This document shows, piece after piece, positions 1-6,896 of a DNA stretch of 27,095 nucleotides. How positions within the stretch are numbered: position 1 is the first letter of the stretch; every line of letters begins with the position of its first letter. The DNA comes from Holophagales bacterium UBA5066 (GTDB lineage: Bacteria > Acidobacteriota > Thermoanaerobaculia > UBA5066), in assembly GCA_002414905.1 (NCBI GenBank), contig DIAY01000215.1, positions 1-27,095 of the forward strand. Direction: 5' to 3'. Under the pieces are notes generated by a model. It ran no database searches. It saw nothing but the letters and a program-made list of their open reading frames with translations, and had not been told where the DNA came from. Made by a program: the position numbers and the translations under genes.

Positions 1-2
1 CG

Positions 3-443
3 GTCCTCTCGCGGCAGATCGCCGAGCTCGGCATCTACCCGGCCGTCGACCCGCTCGCCTCGACGTCGAAGATCCTCTCGCCGATGACCGTCGGCGAGGA
101 GCACTACGCCGTGGCCCGGCAGGTCCAGCAGATCCTCCAGAAGTACAAGGACCTGCAGGACATCATCGCGATCCTCGGCATCGACGAGCTCTCCGAGGAC
201 GACAAGCTCGTCGTCGCCAGGGCCCGCAAGATCCAGCGGTTCCTCTCGCAGCCGTTCCACGTCGCCGAGCAGTTCACCGGCATCCCGGGCAAGTACGTGA
301 AGATCGCCGACACCATCCGCTCGTTCAAGGAGATCGTCGAGGGCCGGCACGACGAGGTGCCCGAGCAGGCGTTCCTCCTGCAGGGGACGATCGAGGACGT
401 CCTCGAGCGCTACGAGAGGATGAAGAGCGCGGGCGAGGCCTGA
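3..443 (+). CDS. atpD: F1-ATP synthase subunit beta, C-terminal part (5' end outside window)
   Basis: Beta is the catalytic subunit of the F1 head, which makes ATP at the membrane-bound F1Fo complex. Only the last 146 residues lie in the window; the reading frame is open from base 3. The visible part starts with the family signature around IYPAVDPL and continues through the helical C-terminal domain, including the conserved DELSEDD loop and the RFLSQPFHVAEQFTG segment. In this signature most beta subunits have Asp where this one has Ala (PLASTS), a small deviation. Four bases separate the stop from the atpC start, which is the usual atpD-atpC operon end. The identity is secure; nothing can be said about the nucleotide-binding half because it is not in the window. 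Confidence 0.97.
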   Translation, partial: VLSRQIAELGIYPAVDPLASTSKILSPMTVGEEHYAVARQVQQILQKYKDLQDIIAILGIDELSEDDKLVVARARKIQRFLSQPFHVAEQFTGIPGKYVKIADTIRSFKEIVEGRHDEVPEQAFLLQGTIEDVLERYERMKSAGEA

Positions 444-447
444 GACG

Positions 448-861
448 GTGTCGGCCACGGAACGCCTCACCCTGACGGTCGTCACGCCGGAACGCTCCGT
501 CGTCGAGCGCGTCGCGTGCGACGCCGTGACCCTGCCGGGAGAGGTCGGAGAGCTCGGCATCCTGCCGGGACACACGCCCCTCGTCGCCCTCCTCGGCGTC
601 GGTCGCGTCACCTGGAGCGACGGGGGGAGGAAGACCTCCGTCGCCCTCCGCGGCGGCTTCGTCGAGGTGGCAGGGGACGCGGTCCGCGTCCTGGCCGACC
701 TCGCCGCCGAGAAGGACGCCATCGACGGCGCCGCGGCCCGCGAGGACCGGAGCGAAGGCGAGGGCCGGCGGCTCGCCGTCGTCGGAACCGAGCAGCTCGA
801 AGCGGTAAACGCCGACATCGCCTTTGCCGAGGCGAAAATCGCCGTCGTCCAGGGAGGCTGA
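448..861 (+). CDS. atpC: F1-ATP synthase subunit epsilon
   Basis: Epsilon belongs to the central stalk that couples proton-driven rotation to catalysis in F1, and its C-terminal helices can inhibit ATP hydrolysis. The 137-residue length is normal for a full two-domain epsilon. The N-terminal beta-sandwich shows the family pattern LTVVTPER near residues 9-16 and GELGILPGHTPLVALLGVG near 32-50. A C-terminal segment rich in Ala and Glu (about 90-135) fits the helical hairpin. The GTG start four bases after the atpD stop is the first start that gives the complete N-terminal strand. It is followed closely by a small unknown gene with its own Shine-Dalgarno. Confidence 0.95.
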   Translation: MSATERLTLTVVTPERSVVERVACDAVTLPGEVGELGILPGHTPLVALLGVGRVTWSDGGRKTSVALRGGFVEVAGDAVRVLADLAAEKDAIDGAAAREDRSEGEGRRLAVVGTEQLEAVNADIAFAEAKIAVVQGG

Positions 862-865
862 AATC

Positions 866-1132
866 ATGGCCGACGAGCAGGGAAACGCAAAGGACAGCGC
901 CCGGGTCCACGAGGTCTTCGACGCGGTCCGCCGCGACCTCGACGGCCGTCTCGGGGTCGAGGAGAAGGCCGCCGTCGAGCGCCTTCGCGCCGCCGCCGCC
1001 GGTGGCGACGCCGCCCTCGCACGCCAGGAGCTGGCGTCCGTGAAGGAACGTTACGGCTGGCTCCACGAGGAGCTCGCCAGGCACCCGGCCCTCGCGACGC
1101 TCATCGACGAGCTCGCGCTCTGGGGCTTCTGA
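866..1132 (+). CDS. Small hypothetical protein downstream of atpC
   Basis: I do not recognise this 88-residue product. It is acidic and predicted largely alpha-helical, with heptad-like Ala/Leu/Glu spacing between about residues 10 and 70. It has no signal peptide, membrane segment or Cys/His motif, so it is probably cytoplasmic. The ATG at 866 is preferred over an upstream in-frame start at 824 because GGAGG lies at a good distance before it, and the longer form would overlap atpC by 38 bases. It is four bases from atpC and co-directional, so it is probably transcribed with the ATP synthase genes. A role connected with ATP synthase is only a positional guess. Confidence 0.7.
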   Translation: MADEQGNAKDSARVHEVFDAVRRDLDGRLGVEEKAAVERLRAAAAGGDAALARQELASVKERYGWLHEELARHPALATLIDELALWGF

Positions 1133-1200
1133 AGCCGGACATTCTGCGGGAGAGGCGCCGGAGGGCCGGCCGGCCGAACGAAGCGGCGGGGGCGAACCCG

Positions 1201-1206
1201 TATCAT
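1201..1206 (+). promoter_or_regulatory. Putative -10 element for the methyltransferase-bsh operon
   Basis: TATCAT stands out in very GC-rich DNA and matches the sigma-70 -10 consensus at five of six positions. Only eight bases separate it from the GTG start at 1215, so transcription would begin at or next to the start codon. No clear -35 element is visible. The 82-base gap before the gene otherwise holds only a 12-base GC palindrome (1164-1175). Confidence 0.4.
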
Positions 1207-1214
1207 GGCCGTCT

Positions 1215-1988
1215 GTGACCTCCGAGACCGACCGAGACCCCTGGTACGCGAGCTGGTTCGGCGAGGAGTACCTCGCCCTCTATCCCGACCGTGACGACCT
1301 CGAGGCCGAACGGCAGGCCCAGTTCGTCTTCGGCCTCCTCGGTCCCTACGCTGCGAAAGGGCGTGGCGGAATCCTCGACCTGGCCTGCGGAACGGGGCGG
1401 CACGCGGTCGTCCTCTCCCGACACGGAACGCCCGTCATGGGCGTCGACCTCTCGGCGACGCTCCTGGCCAGGGCGCGGGCGCGTCGCGCCGACCCCGCTC
1501 CCGGGTTCGTCCGCGCCGACATGAGGCGTCTCCCCTTCGCGCGCGGCTCCTTCGGCGCGGTCGTCAACTTCTTCACCTCGTTCGGCTACTTCGACGACGC
1601 CTCCGACGACATCCGCGTCATCGGCGAGATCGACCGCGTCCTTGCGCCCGGGGGGGCCTTCGTCTCCGACGTCTTCAACGCCTCGCGCGTCCTTGCGACG
1701 CTCGTCTCGAGGGAGGAGAAGACGGTCGCGGGGGAGCGCGTCCGAATTCGCCGGAGCTACGACGCCGCGACCCGGCGGATCGAGAAGGAGATCACCATGG
1801 GGACCGGACCGGGCGCGCGCACGTTCCGGGAGCGGGTCCGCGTCTACCTGCGCGACGAGCTCGAGTCGCTCCACGCCGACGCGAGTCTTCGCGTCAGGAA
1901 CGTCTTCGGCGATTTCGACGGTTCACCCTTCGATGCACGCCGGTCTCCCCGCCTCATCCTCCTCGCCGTGGCGGGAGGAGGCCGGTGA
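1215..1988 (+). CDS. Class I SAM-dependent methyltransferase linked to bacillithiol genes
   Basis: The 257-residue protein has a Rossmann-type methyltransferase fold. Motif I, ILDLACGTGRH, is at about residues 53-63. The acidic residue that binds the SAM ribose lies in GVDLS near 76-80, and a motif around RADMRRLPF follows near 99. The C-terminal third is an antiparallel-sheet region, as in small-molecule methyltransferases. There is no signal peptide or membrane segment. The GTG start has no Shine-Dalgarno at a normal distance, but a -10-like box lies just upstream. The stop overlaps the bshC start in GTGA, so the two are almost certainly translated together. Family membership is clear; the substrate is not. 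Its place in a bacillithiol operon suggests bacillithiol or a precursor, which would parallel the N-methyl-bacillithiol methyltransferase of Chlorobi. Confidence 0.85.
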   Translation: MTSETDRDPWYASWFGEEYLALYPDRDDLEAERQAQFVFGLLGPYAAKGRGGILDLACGTGRHAVVLSRHGTPVMGVDLSATLLARARARRADPAPGFVRADMRRLPFARGSFGAVVNFFTSFGYFDDASDDIRVIGEIDRVLAPGGAFVSDVFNASRVLATLVSREEKTVAGERVRIRRSYDAATRRIEKEITMGTGPGARTFRERVRVYLRDELESLHADASLRVRNVFGDFDGSPFDARRSPRLILLAVAGGGR

Positions 1989-3547
1989 CGGTTCCGCTCG
2001 GGAGCCTTCCGGGAATCCCGCGCCTCGCGCTCGGCCACGCGACCGGCGAACCCGACGTGACGCGGTTCCTGGGCGAGCGGGCCACGGTGCCGGCAATCGC
2101 AGCCCGCGCCGCTGCGGTCCTGGCGGCCTTCGTCCCCCGCGGCGGCGCGGAGCCGGCCCTGGCCGCGCTCGCGGCCGGACGCCGCGCCGGAGTCGTGGCG
2201 GGGCAGCAGGTCGGACTCCTGACGGGACCGCTCCTCACGGCGGTCAAGGCGCTCGCAGCGGTGAAGATCGCCGGCGACCTCTCGTCGGCCGGTACGGAGC
2301 TTTCACCCGTTTTCTGGTGCGCCTCGGAGGACCACGACCTCGTCGAAGTGACGCGGGTTCCCCTTCCCGGGTCCGACGACGTGATCGAGGCGGGGCCCGA
2401 CCCGGAACCTCTCTCGAAGAACCGCCGGCCGGTCGGCGCCCTCCCGATCGAGGTCGACGTCGCGGCGCTCCTCGAGCGCGCACGCTCCGGAGCCCCAGAG
2501 CGCGCCGGCGAGGACGACCTCGAGGTCCTGCGCGCCGCGCATGCGGGGGCGACCTATCGCGAGGCCTTCGTCGCCTCGCTTTCCTGGCTCCTTTCCGAAC
2601 CGTCGCTCCTCTTCGCCGACGCGGCGCGCCGCGAGGAGAAGCCCGTCCTCGTGCCCCTCGCCGTCCGCCTCGTCCGCGAGCGGGCGGACGTGCGCGGGCT
2701 CCTCGCCGGGCGCACTGCCGAGCTGGCGGCGGCCGGCCATCCGCCGCAGGTCGTCTCGGAGCCGGAATCGCTTCCGCTCTTCGCCCTCGTCGACGGCGAA
2801 CGCCTCCTCCTGCGCGAGAGGAGCGGCCGCCTCGAGCTGAAGGGCCGGGAGGGAGAACGGTTCGAAGCCCAGGACGTCGTTGCGCGCTTCGAGTCGGGGC
2901 AGTGGCTTCCGTCGTTCTCGGCCCTCTCGAGGCCGCTGGCGGCCTCGACGCTCTATCCCGTGGCCGCGACGGTCCTCGGCCCGGCCGAGCTCGCGTACTG
3001 GGCGCAGATGCTCCCCCTCTTCGACTGGGCCGGAATCGTCCCGCCGGCGCTCGTGGCGCGGCCGATGGCCGCGCCCGTCGGCGCCTCGGACCGGCGAGCC
3101 CTCGAGAAGCTCGGCCTCGGGCTCGCGGACCTCTTCGCCGGGACGGAGGCCCTCCTCTCGGCCCGAGGCGCCGCCCGAGAGGGAGCGCTCCTCGATGAGC
3201 TCGCGGGGGTCCGCGACGAGGCGCTCGCGGCCCTCGCCGGGCTGGCCCCGCGCCTCTCGGCCGTTGAGGCCGGACTCGGCAAGCCGCTCGAGGCGACGCG
3301 CGAGAACCTCCGCTTCAGCTTCGACAAGCTCCTCGAACGGACCCGCGCGGCGGCCGGCCGGGCGAACGAGACCGAGGCCCGGCAGCTGCGCCGGCTCGCC
3401 GTCGCGCTCGTCCCGGGGGGCCGTCCCGCCGAACGTGCCTACGGCCCCGTCCCGTGGCTTCTGAGGTACGGTCGCCAGGGGCTCGTCGGCCCCCTGAAGG
3501 AACAGCTTCGCTGGGACGTGGCGGGGCTGCAGGAGATCGCGCTGTGA
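1985..3547 (+). CDS. bshC: Putative cysteine ligase BshC, last step of bacillithiol synthesis
   Basis: BshC is thought to join cysteine to glucosaminyl-malate, giving the low-molecular-weight thiol bacillithiol in the cytoplasm. The 520 residues match the usual length of about 510-540. Family motifs are clear: VVAGQQVGLLTGP followed by KALAAVK at about 69-93, then PVFWCASEDHDLVEV at about 108-122. Later come the region around YWAQMLPLFDWAG (about 338-350) and a C-terminal helical stretch that fits the BshC coiled coil. The GTG start lies in a GTGA overlap with the methyltransferase stop. The gene's own stop forms a second GTGA with bshB1. The order bshC-bshB1-bshA puts the full pathway in one operon. 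Confidence 0.93.
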   Translation: MTVPLGSLPGIPRLALGHATGEPDVTRFLGERATVPAIAARAAAVLAAFVPRGGAEPALAALAAGRRAGVVAGQQVGLLTGPLLTAVKALAAVKIAGDLSSAGTELSPVFWCASEDHDLVEVTRVPLPGSDDVIEAGPDPEPLSKNRRPVGALPIEVDVAALLERARSGAPERAGEDDLEVLRAAHAGATYREAFVASLSWLLSEPSLLFADAARREEKPVLVPLAVRLVRERADVRGLLAGRTAELAAAGHPPQVVSEPESLPLFALVDGERLLLRERSGRLELKGREGERFEAQDVVARFESGQWLPSFSALSRPLAASTLYPVAATVLGPAELAYWAQMLPLFDWAGIVPPALVARPMAAPVGASDRRALEKLGLGLADLFAGTEALLSARGAAREGALLDELAGVRDEALAALAGLAPRLSAVEAGLGKPLEATRENLRFSFDKLLERTRAAAGRANETEARQLRRLAVALVPGGRPAERAYGPVPWLLRYGRQGLVGPLKEQLRWDVAGLQEIAL

Positions 3548-4278
3548 ACGATCAGGAAGCGGTGGAGATCCTGGCCGTCGGGGCCCATCCCGACGACGTC
3601 GAGCTGGGCTGCGGCGGCACTCTCGCCCTCCTGTCCCGCCGCGGCCGGAGAGTCGGCATCCTCGATCTGACGCGCGGTGAGGCCGGGACGCGCGGAACGC
3701 CCGAGACGCGGGCCGCCGAGGCTGCCGACGCGGCCCGCATCCTCGGGGCGCTCTTCCGCGACGGTCTCGACCTCGGCGACGGGAACCTGTGCACCGACCG
3801 GTCCGCCGAGCTCGCGGTCGTCGAGGTCATCCGGCGGCGCCGCCCGCGCCTCGTCTTCGCCCCGCTCGCCTTCGACCGCCACCCCGACCACGTGCGAGCC
3901 TCGCGGCTCGTGACCGACGCCGCGTTCTACGCGGGCCTTCGATCCCTGGAGACGGGCCGCCCGGCACACCGGCCGCAGCAGGTCGTCTACTACCCGTCCT
4001 CCTTCCTCGCCTCGCCGACGTTTCTCGTCGACGTGACCGAGGTCTTCCAGATCAAGCTCGCCGCCGTCCACGCGTTCCGCAGCCAGTTCTTCGACCCGGA
4101 GTCGAAAGAGCCCGCCACGGTCATTTCCTCTCCCGAATTTCTCGAAGGCGTCACTGCGCGCGCGCGCGCGTTCGGCCAGCTCGCCAACACCGGCGCGGCC
4201 GAAGGGTTCATCTCGTCGCGGCCGCCGCTCCTGGTCGACCCGCTCGCCGCCTTCGACGGCTTCGAGACGGGGTTCTGA
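3544..4278 (+). CDS. bshB1: Bacillithiol biosynthesis deacetylase BshB1
   Basis: This zinc-dependent PIG-L/LmbE-family deacetylase removes the acetyl group from N-acetylglucosaminyl-malate to give glucosaminyl-malate. At 244 residues it has the usual family length. The metal-binding and catalytic motif AHPDDVELGCGG is at about residues 13-24, and the second zinc ligand is in RHPDHVRAS near 111-119. A BshB1-like segment with YYPSSF lies near 150. An upstream in-frame ATG at 3454 would add 30 residues inside bshC. The GTG at 3544 is preferred because it overlaps the bshC stop as GTGA and puts the first beta strand at the usual distance from the N-terminus. A short run of alternating GC (about 4156-4169) lies inside the gene. 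Confidence 0.92.
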   Translation: MNDQEAVEILAVGAHPDDVELGCGGTLALLSRRGRRVGILDLTRGEAGTRGTPETRAAEAADAARILGALFRDGLDLGDGNLCTDRSAELAVVEVIRRRRPRLVFAPLAFDRHPDHVRASRLVTDAAFYAGLRSLETGRPAHRPQQVVYYPSSFLASPTFLVDVTEVFQIKLAAVHAFRSQFFDPESKEPATVISSPEFLEGVTARARAFGQLANTGAAEGFISSRPPLLVDPLAAFDGFETGF

Positions 4279-4282
4279 GCCG

Positions 4283-5425
4283 ATGAAGATCGGGATCGTC
4301 TGCTACCCGACGTTCGGCGGATCGGGCGTCGTCGCCACCGAGCTCGGCCACGAGCTCGCCGCCCGCGGGCACGACGTCCACTTCATCAGCTACGCCCTTC
4401 CGTCGCGCTTGAACCTCTTCGCAGAGCGGGTCTCGTATCACGAGGTCACGGTCCCGACCTATCCGCTCTTCAACTACCCGCCGTACGACCTCGCACTGGC
4501 CACCCGCATCGTCGACGTCGCCCTCCACGAGGGGCTCGACGTTCTCCACGCGCACTACGCGCTCCCGCACGCGATCTCGGCGCACCTGGCCCGCGAGATG
4601 CTTCTCCCGCGACGCCTCTCGGTCGTCACGACGCTCCACGGAACCGACGTGACGATCGTCGGGCAGGACCGCTCCTATCTCCCCATCACCAGGTTCGGCA
4701 TCGAGCGCTCCGATGCCGTCACCGCGGTCTCCGAGTACCTCGCCCGGGTGACGCGCGAGGTCTTCGACCCGGCCAGGGAGATCGACGTCATCCCCAACTT
4801 CATCGACCCCGAGAGGTGGAAACCGGACGGCCGCGAGCGGGGCTCCTCCTGTTTTGCACGGGGCGGGGAACGGCTTCTTCTCCACGTCTCGAACTTCCGT
4901 CCCGTCAAGCGGGTTCTCGATGTCGTCGAGGTCTTCGATCGCGTGCGCCGGCAGGTTCCGAGCCATCTTCTGATGATCGGGGACGGGCCCGACAGGCCGG
5001 CCGCCGAGGCCCTCTGCCGCGAGAAGGGAATCGCGGGGCTCGTCCACTTCGTCGGGAATACGCGGGCGGTCCAGGAAGTCATGCCGGCGGCCGACCTCTT
5101 CGTCCTGACGACCGACATGGAATCGTTCGGCCTCTCGGCGCTGGAGGCGCAGGCGTGCGGCGTTCCCGTCCTCGGCTACCGCGCCGGGGGCCTCCCCGAG
5201 GTCATCGAAAGCGGGACGACGGGGTTTCTGAGGGACGTGGGCGACCTCGACGGCCTCGCCAGCGACGGCCTCGCCCTGCTGAAGGACGACGACGCGTGGG
5301 GCGCGATGTCGCGCGCTGCCCGGGCGAGAGCCGTCTCCCGCTTCGCCGCTGACACCATCGTCGGCCATTACCTCGCCATCTACGAACGGGTCCTGGCCGG
5401 ACCGGCGGCGGGCGGAGAGGGCTGA
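4283..5425 (+). CDS. bshA: L-malate glycosyltransferase BshA (bacillithiol step 1)
   Basis: BshA transfers N-acetylglucosamine from UDP-GlcNAc to L-malate, the first step of bacillithiol synthesis. The protein is a 380-residue GT-B fold retaining glycosyltransferase of family GT4. The N-terminus CYPTFGGSGVVATELG carries the glycine loop typical of BshA, and HFISYALP and LHAHYALPHA follow as in the family. The nucleotide-sugar EX7E motif is at about 279-287 (ESFGLSALE), followed by QACGVPVLGYRAGGLPEV. The gene starts four bases after bshB1. Its last 46 bases overlap the 3' end of the convergent add gene, so the two transcripts can pair at their tails. Confidence 0.95.
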   Translation: MKIGIVCYPTFGGSGVVATELGHELAARGHDVHFISYALPSRLNLFAERVSYHEVTVPTYPLFNYPPYDLALATRIVDVALHEGLDVLHAHYALPHAISAHLAREMLLPRRLSVVTTLHGTDVTIVGQDRSYLPITRFGIERSDAVTAVSEYLARVTREVFDPAREIDVIPNFIDPERWKPDGRERGSSCFARGGERLLLHVSNFRPVKRVLDVVEVFDRVRRQVPSHLLMIGDGPDRPAAEALCREKGIAGLVHFVGNTRAVQEVMPAADLFVLTTDMESFGLSALEAQACGVPVLGYRAGGLPEVIESGTTGFLRDVGDLDGLASDGLALLKDDDAWGAMSRAARARAVSRFAADTIVGHYLAIYERVLAGPAAGGEG

Positions 5426-6393
5426 TGGCGGCCGGGAGGCGCAAGCGCCGCCCGGAACCCGGTGCGGGCCACAAAGGCAAGCTCGCGCGGGGTCGCGCCG
5501 AGACGGGCCAGCTTCCGGTACTCCCCGAGGAGCGTCGTCCCGAAGAGGCCGGGGTCGTCGGTCGAGAGGGTGACGGTCACCCCGGCGCGCAGCAGGGCGA
5601 GGACCGGGCTACGCGCGAGCGGGGCGGCGCCCGTGGCGTCGTTCGACGTGAGGCAGACGTCGAGCGCGACCCCGGTGAGGGCGAGCCGCCTCACGAGGAC
5701 ACGGTCGCTGGCGGCGCCGATTCCGTGGGCGATCCGCCGGGGCTTCAGCCAGCGGAGCGCCTCGACGAGCGACTCGGGCCCCCCGACCTCCCCGGCGTGG
5801 ACGACAGGCGCGAGGCCGAGCCGCGGCAGGCGACGGTAGACCGGGGCGAAGTCGCGCGCGGGGAGGGCCAGCTCGTCCCCGCCGAGGCCGAAGCCTACGG
5901 CTCGCGGCCAGGGGTGGCGCGCGTGGAGGTCCAGAACGCGGTGCGCGGCGTCAGGCCCGAACTGGCGGACCGCATCCAGGAGGACGCGGATACGTCCCCC
6001 CCCGCACCGTTCGTGCGACGCGAAGACCTCCTCGATCGCATCCCTCACTTCGAGCCAGTCGAGTCCGAGCCGCGCGACGATGGCAGGGGAGACGTAGACC
6101 TCCGCGTAGCCGATCCGCTCGCGGCGGAGGCGGGCCGTCAGATCCCGGGCCACGAGGGCGAAGTCCTCCGGCCCGCGGAGCAGACGGCAGACGTCGCGGT
6201 AGAGGGTGAGGAAGCCGGGCAGGCCGTCGAACCGTCGACGGGCCCGAACGGACGCCAGGTCGGGGAAGAGGGGGGAGCCGGCACGGCGGGCGAGGCGGAC
6301 GAGCGTCGCGGGCCGGACGGACCCCTCGAGGTGAAGGTGGAGCTCGGCCTTCGGCCGGAGGCGGAGGGTCCTGAGGGCCTCGACGGAGTTCAC
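5380..6393 (-). CDS. add: Adenosine deaminase family protein
   Basis: This 337-residue zinc hydrolase of the amidohydrolase superfamily probably deaminates adenosine or a related nucleoside. The metal and catalytic residues are all present: HLHLEG with His19 and His21, HAGE with His199 and catalytic Glu202, His223 in IAHGIG, and Asp279-Asp280 in STDDPGLF. The start is GTG at 6391-6393; ATCCTA on the plus strand (TAGGAT in the gene's direction) lies eight bases upstream. The C-terminal tail is Pro/Ala-rich and its coding end overlaps bshA. Members of this family also act as aminodeoxyfutalosine deaminase in menaquinone synthesis or as adenine deaminase. The sequence alone does not separate these, and no other mqn gene is nearby. 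Confidence 0.85.
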   Translation of the reverse strand: MNSVEALRTLRLRPKAELHLHLEGSVRPATLVRLARRAGSPLFPDLASVRARRRFDGLPGFLTLYRDVCRLLRGPEDFALVARDLTARLRRERIGYAEVYVSPAIVARLGLDWLEVRDAIEEVFASHERCGGGRIRVLLDAVRQFGPDAAHRVLDLHARHPWPRAVGFGLGGDELALPARDFAPVYRRLPRLGLAPVVHAGEVGGPESLVEALRWLKPRRIAHGIGAASDRVLVRRLALTGVALDVCLTSNDATGAAPLARSPVLALLRAGVTVTLSTDDPGLFGTTLLGEYRKLARLGATPRELAFVARTGFRAALAPPGRHQPSPPAAGPARTRS

Positions 6394-6843
6394 GCTGGCC
6401 CATCCTACGGGAGCCCGAGGCGGGAAGTTTTCTCCGCCGTCCCGTCGGAACGGCTTTGGCTGCGCGCCGCGGCCCTCGGCCTCGACCTGATCTGCCTCGC
6501 AGGAGGACCCCTCCTCGTCGCAACGATCATCGTCTTTCTCGTCGTTCTTCTGGCACCGGAGCCTCCCGCGGGCCTGCCCCGCGTCTTTCGGGCGGCCCAG
6601 GTTTTTTTTGTAGCCCTTTTCCTCCTTCGGGACGCGTGGGGCGCGAGCCCCGGGAAAATCCTCCTCGGGCTCTCGGTCGCCCGGCAGGACGGGGGCCGGG
6701 TGGGGCCGCTCGACTCGGTGCTCAGGAACCTTCCGGCCCTGCTCCCGGGCCTGAATCTTCTCGAGGCAGTCGCCGTCCTCCGGAGACCTGATTCCCGGAG
6801 GCTCGGAGACCGGCTGGCCGGGACGACCGTGGGCGAATCGTGA
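6337..6843 (+). CDS. RDD family membrane protein (start uncertain)
   Basis: RDD proteins are small integral membrane proteins, some of which are linked to ion or solute transport. The characteristic Arg and Asp residues lie in LRAAALGLDLICL, at the start of the first of two N-terminal hydrophobic helices. A conserved cytoplasmic loop around WGASPGKILLGLSV and the terminal signature RRLGDRLAGT complete the domain. The start is a real problem. In frame, the only standard starts near the domain are GTG at 6331 or 6337, both inside the divergent add gene, or CTG at 6460 within the first helix. I give 6337, which makes 168 residues, as a placeholder. The stop overlaps a possible GTG start of the next gene. 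Confidence 0.75.
   Translation: MELGLRPEAEGPEGLDGVHAGPSYGSPRREVFSAVPSERLWLRAAALGLDLICLAGGPLLVATIIVFLVVLLAPEPPAGLPRVFRAAQVFFVALFLLRDAWGASPGKILLGLSVARQDGGRVGPLDSVLRNLPALLPGLNLLEAVAVLRRPDSRRLGDRLAGTTVGES
6402..6407 (-). promoter_or_regulatory. Putative -10 element for add
   Basis: Read on the minus strand this is TAGGAT, matching the -10 consensus at its key first, second and last positions. It ends eight bases before the GTG start of add. No Shine-Dalgarno is visible between them, so a leaderless transcript is plausible. A single weak hexamer is little evidence on its own; it gains weight from the same arrangement at 1201 and 10919. Confidence 0.3.
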
Positions 6844-6896
6844 CCCGGGCGAAACCTTGGGAGCCCCTCGTTCGTTTCTGCTGGTGGAGGCCGTTC

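Noticed and set aside
1164..1175. 12-base palindrome GGCCGGCCGGCC after the atp genes
   Set aside because: Self-complementary but without loop or T-tract; expected by chance in such GC-rich DNA, so not called as terminator or operator.
1642..3198. 518-codon plus-strand open frame overlapping the methyltransferase and bshC
   Set aside because: Arg/Pro/Gly-rich translation with no motif, in another frame of two clear genes.
4156..4169. Alternating GC run inside bshB1 (possible Z-DNA or slippage site)
   Set aside because: Short, inside a well-formed coding frame and matching normal codons (Ala-Arg repeats).
5425..6330. Long plus-strand open frame (about 300 codons) across add, joined to the RDD gene
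   Set aside because: It is antisense to a gene with all adenosine deaminase active-site residues, its composition is typical of high-GC shadow frames, and only the last 168 codons resemble a known family.
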